Source of the DNA: Verrucomicrobiota bacterium
GTDB taxonomy: Bacteria; Verrucomicrobiota; Verrucomicrobiia; Chthoniobacterales; Xiphinematobacteraceae
Direction of reading: 5' to 3'
NCBI GenBank assembly: GCA_003176035.1
Contig: PSRL01000054.1
Location: 1-6,410, forward strand
Length of the DNA: 6,410 nucleotides
The notes below the pieces were generated by a model. That model did no database searches, was not told where the DNA came from, and saw only the letters and a list, made by a program, of their open reading frames with translations. This document shows, piece by piece, positions 6,301 through 6,410 of this stretch. Position 1 is the first letter of the stretch. Every line of letters begins with the position of its first letter. Position numbers and translations under genes: made by a program.

Positions 6301-6410
6301 GTTGAAGTTCGTAAAGGTGACGTAATCGTTATTCCTAAGCGCCCGACCCAGGTGATGGTGACAGGTCAAGTCTACAACCCAACAGCAGTTACATATGTTC
6401 CGGGAAAAGA
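3301..6410 (+). CDS. Multi-SLBB polysaccharide export protein (Wza-like), 3' end beyond window
   Basis: The frame is open from ATG 3301 to the window edge: 1036 codons and no stop. An in-frame TGA at 3292-3294 bounds the start, and GAGTGAG (3284-3290) is a weak Shine-Dalgarno. MKRF, a hydrophobic core and VSA|Q (cleavage after residue 26) form a Sec signal peptide without a lipobox. Residues 27-180 are Gln-rich and helical, with a charged probable coiled coil at 136-175; 181-340 are mostly Ser/Pro/Gln-rich and likely flexible. The polysaccharide export domain (about 341-418) contains DYIVGPGDGINVELWG and GRVSLPEVGTVQV. SLBB domains start near 421, 504, 598, 690, 780 and 875, each with a 'V-x-G-x-V-x-x-P-x-x-Y' strand (P-x-H in the fourth), a seventh beginning near 1016. 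SLBB6 carries a helical insertion (about 925-975). By family, it should form or line the outer-membrane/periplasmic passage for capsule or exopolysaccharide. E. coli Wza has one export domain and far fewer SLBB repeats, so this is an expanded form. Partner genes (tyrosine kinase/copolymerase, glycosyltransferases) would be expected to the right but are not visible. Confidence 0.9.
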   Translation, partial: MKRFPIVPVIFSLAIIQSTLSIPVSAQSTNEDSRRQETDGLVESYRKLQQPQQQTVQAEASLDAGPIINILQNQPALTLQIKKVLIQDAFDQGRLLDQDDLTDAVLYDLIQREQTIRLIASKEIVSRHYIDLKPTDEEIFRARAERRQIERLESSDEMRQQQKQAQEDEENGVARQAVVRTSAQGNTTSQSKRPVVPTYDPSASGRSLDQRDLPRISPSELPQLLTASADGRASQSAIRAGSSVPAISPSIAQEPTLPSEVGVLSGENEVPLQQRRRYQGSSLDDSGQQRFRRKASPYASVPALIDLYQQAPAQGGKLERFGAAVFANGTGNFDELPMDVPVGPDYIVGPGDGINVELWGSVSQRLQRVVDRQGRVSLPEVGTVQVSGKTLAQVQQALQSNLRAEFRDVQADVSLARLRTVRIYVVGDVVNPGAYDVSSLSTPLNALYVAGGPTARGSMRLVKHYRGKELIEDVDIYDLFLHGLTGDLKRLEPGDTILIPPAHAEVALEGMVRRPALYELNQEKTLDKVLELAGGVLPSGALRHIQVERLEAHESRVMLSLDLPETDTQNEVAAALADFKVQDGDRIRVSPILPYAQKSVYLDGHVYRPGKYAYRDGMRVSDLLHSYSDMLPEPSRRHAELIRLSAPDFHPTVVAFHIDEALKGDANSNLLLQPLDTIRIFGRYDFEDPPEVIVSGEVRRPGPHLTSGDLQVRDAVYLAGGLTPDAMVSDAQIFRRENGQITVMSINLERALKGDAASNVLLHSRDRLIIHRDLTKLDPPSVLVEGEVAKPGKYPLGIEMTASELVRLAGGFTRGAYTDLADLSRYTLHDGAKVLGGHQQIEIAKAFTSRDADVPLHDGDVLTIREIAGFKDIGSTVTVRGEVMHPSIYGIRDGEHLSSVLKRAGGFSPGAYPQGIVLSRISLREIEEKNREDMLRRLQAETSAQKYKPGTNPADVAVSQQSFFLQEQQIVERFKNQPPVGRLVVRISSDIGKWQNTPEDVEVRKGDVIVIPKRPTQVMVTGQVYNPTAVTYVPGK

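Noticed and set aside
1..6410. CRISPR array, tRNA, rRNA, transposase, phage or toxin-antitoxin genes
   Set aside because: No regularly spaced repeats, cloverleaf-like sequence or recognisable proteins of these kinds were seen on either strand by eye.

Overview
The window looks like a piece of an Acidobacteriota chromosome (Terriglobia-like). This is inferred from protein style: Ig-like and IPT/TIG modules with recurring 'N-G/D-x-PGGG' turns on a secreted enzyme, a very long multi-SLBB polysaccharide export protein with the N-terminal helical region I associate with that phylum, and a phosphoesterase remnant of the type common there. Base composition is moderate and codon use looks even across the genes. 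No database search was possible.

Layout, all on the + strand. (1) Bases 1-96 hold the 3' end of a broken phosphoesterase (phospholipase C / acid phosphatase superfamily) frame. It stops right after the ENRTFDNYFGM metal-binding motif, where a normal protein would have most of its catalytic domain still to come. (2) Bases 97-472 are a spacer with no convincing gene but several inverted repeats. (3) Bases 473-3103 encode a probable surface lipoprotein: one Ig-like domain, three IPT/TIG domains, a small beta-sandwich, and a C-terminal arylsulfate sulfotransferase (ASST) propeller with the expected catalytic His/Asn/Arg set. I prefer a GTG start at 473 over the longest frame (TTG at 359), because it has a well-spaced Shine-Dalgarno and puts a lipoprotein signal at the N-terminus. 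(4) Bases 3104-3300 are an intergenic leader with three consecutive potential hairpins. (5) From 3301 to the end of the window runs one uninterrupted frame (1036 codons, no stop inside the window) for a secreted Wza-like protein with a polysaccharide-export domain and six complete SLBB domains plus the start of a seventh.

Functionally, the large SLBB gene is the probable start of an exopolysaccharide or capsule export locus continuing to the right. The ASST lipoprotein next to it moves sulfuryl groups between phenolic compounds outside the cytoplasm. Whether it has anything to do with the exported polymer is only suggested by adjacency. The two intact genes are 197 bases apart and may well be transcribed separately. 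I see no defence system, CRISPR array, tRNA, rRNA, transposase or attachment site. The least ordinary features are the clean truncation of the phosphoesterase, the multi-Ig/IPT fusion to ASST, and the hairpin-rich leader of the SLBB gene.
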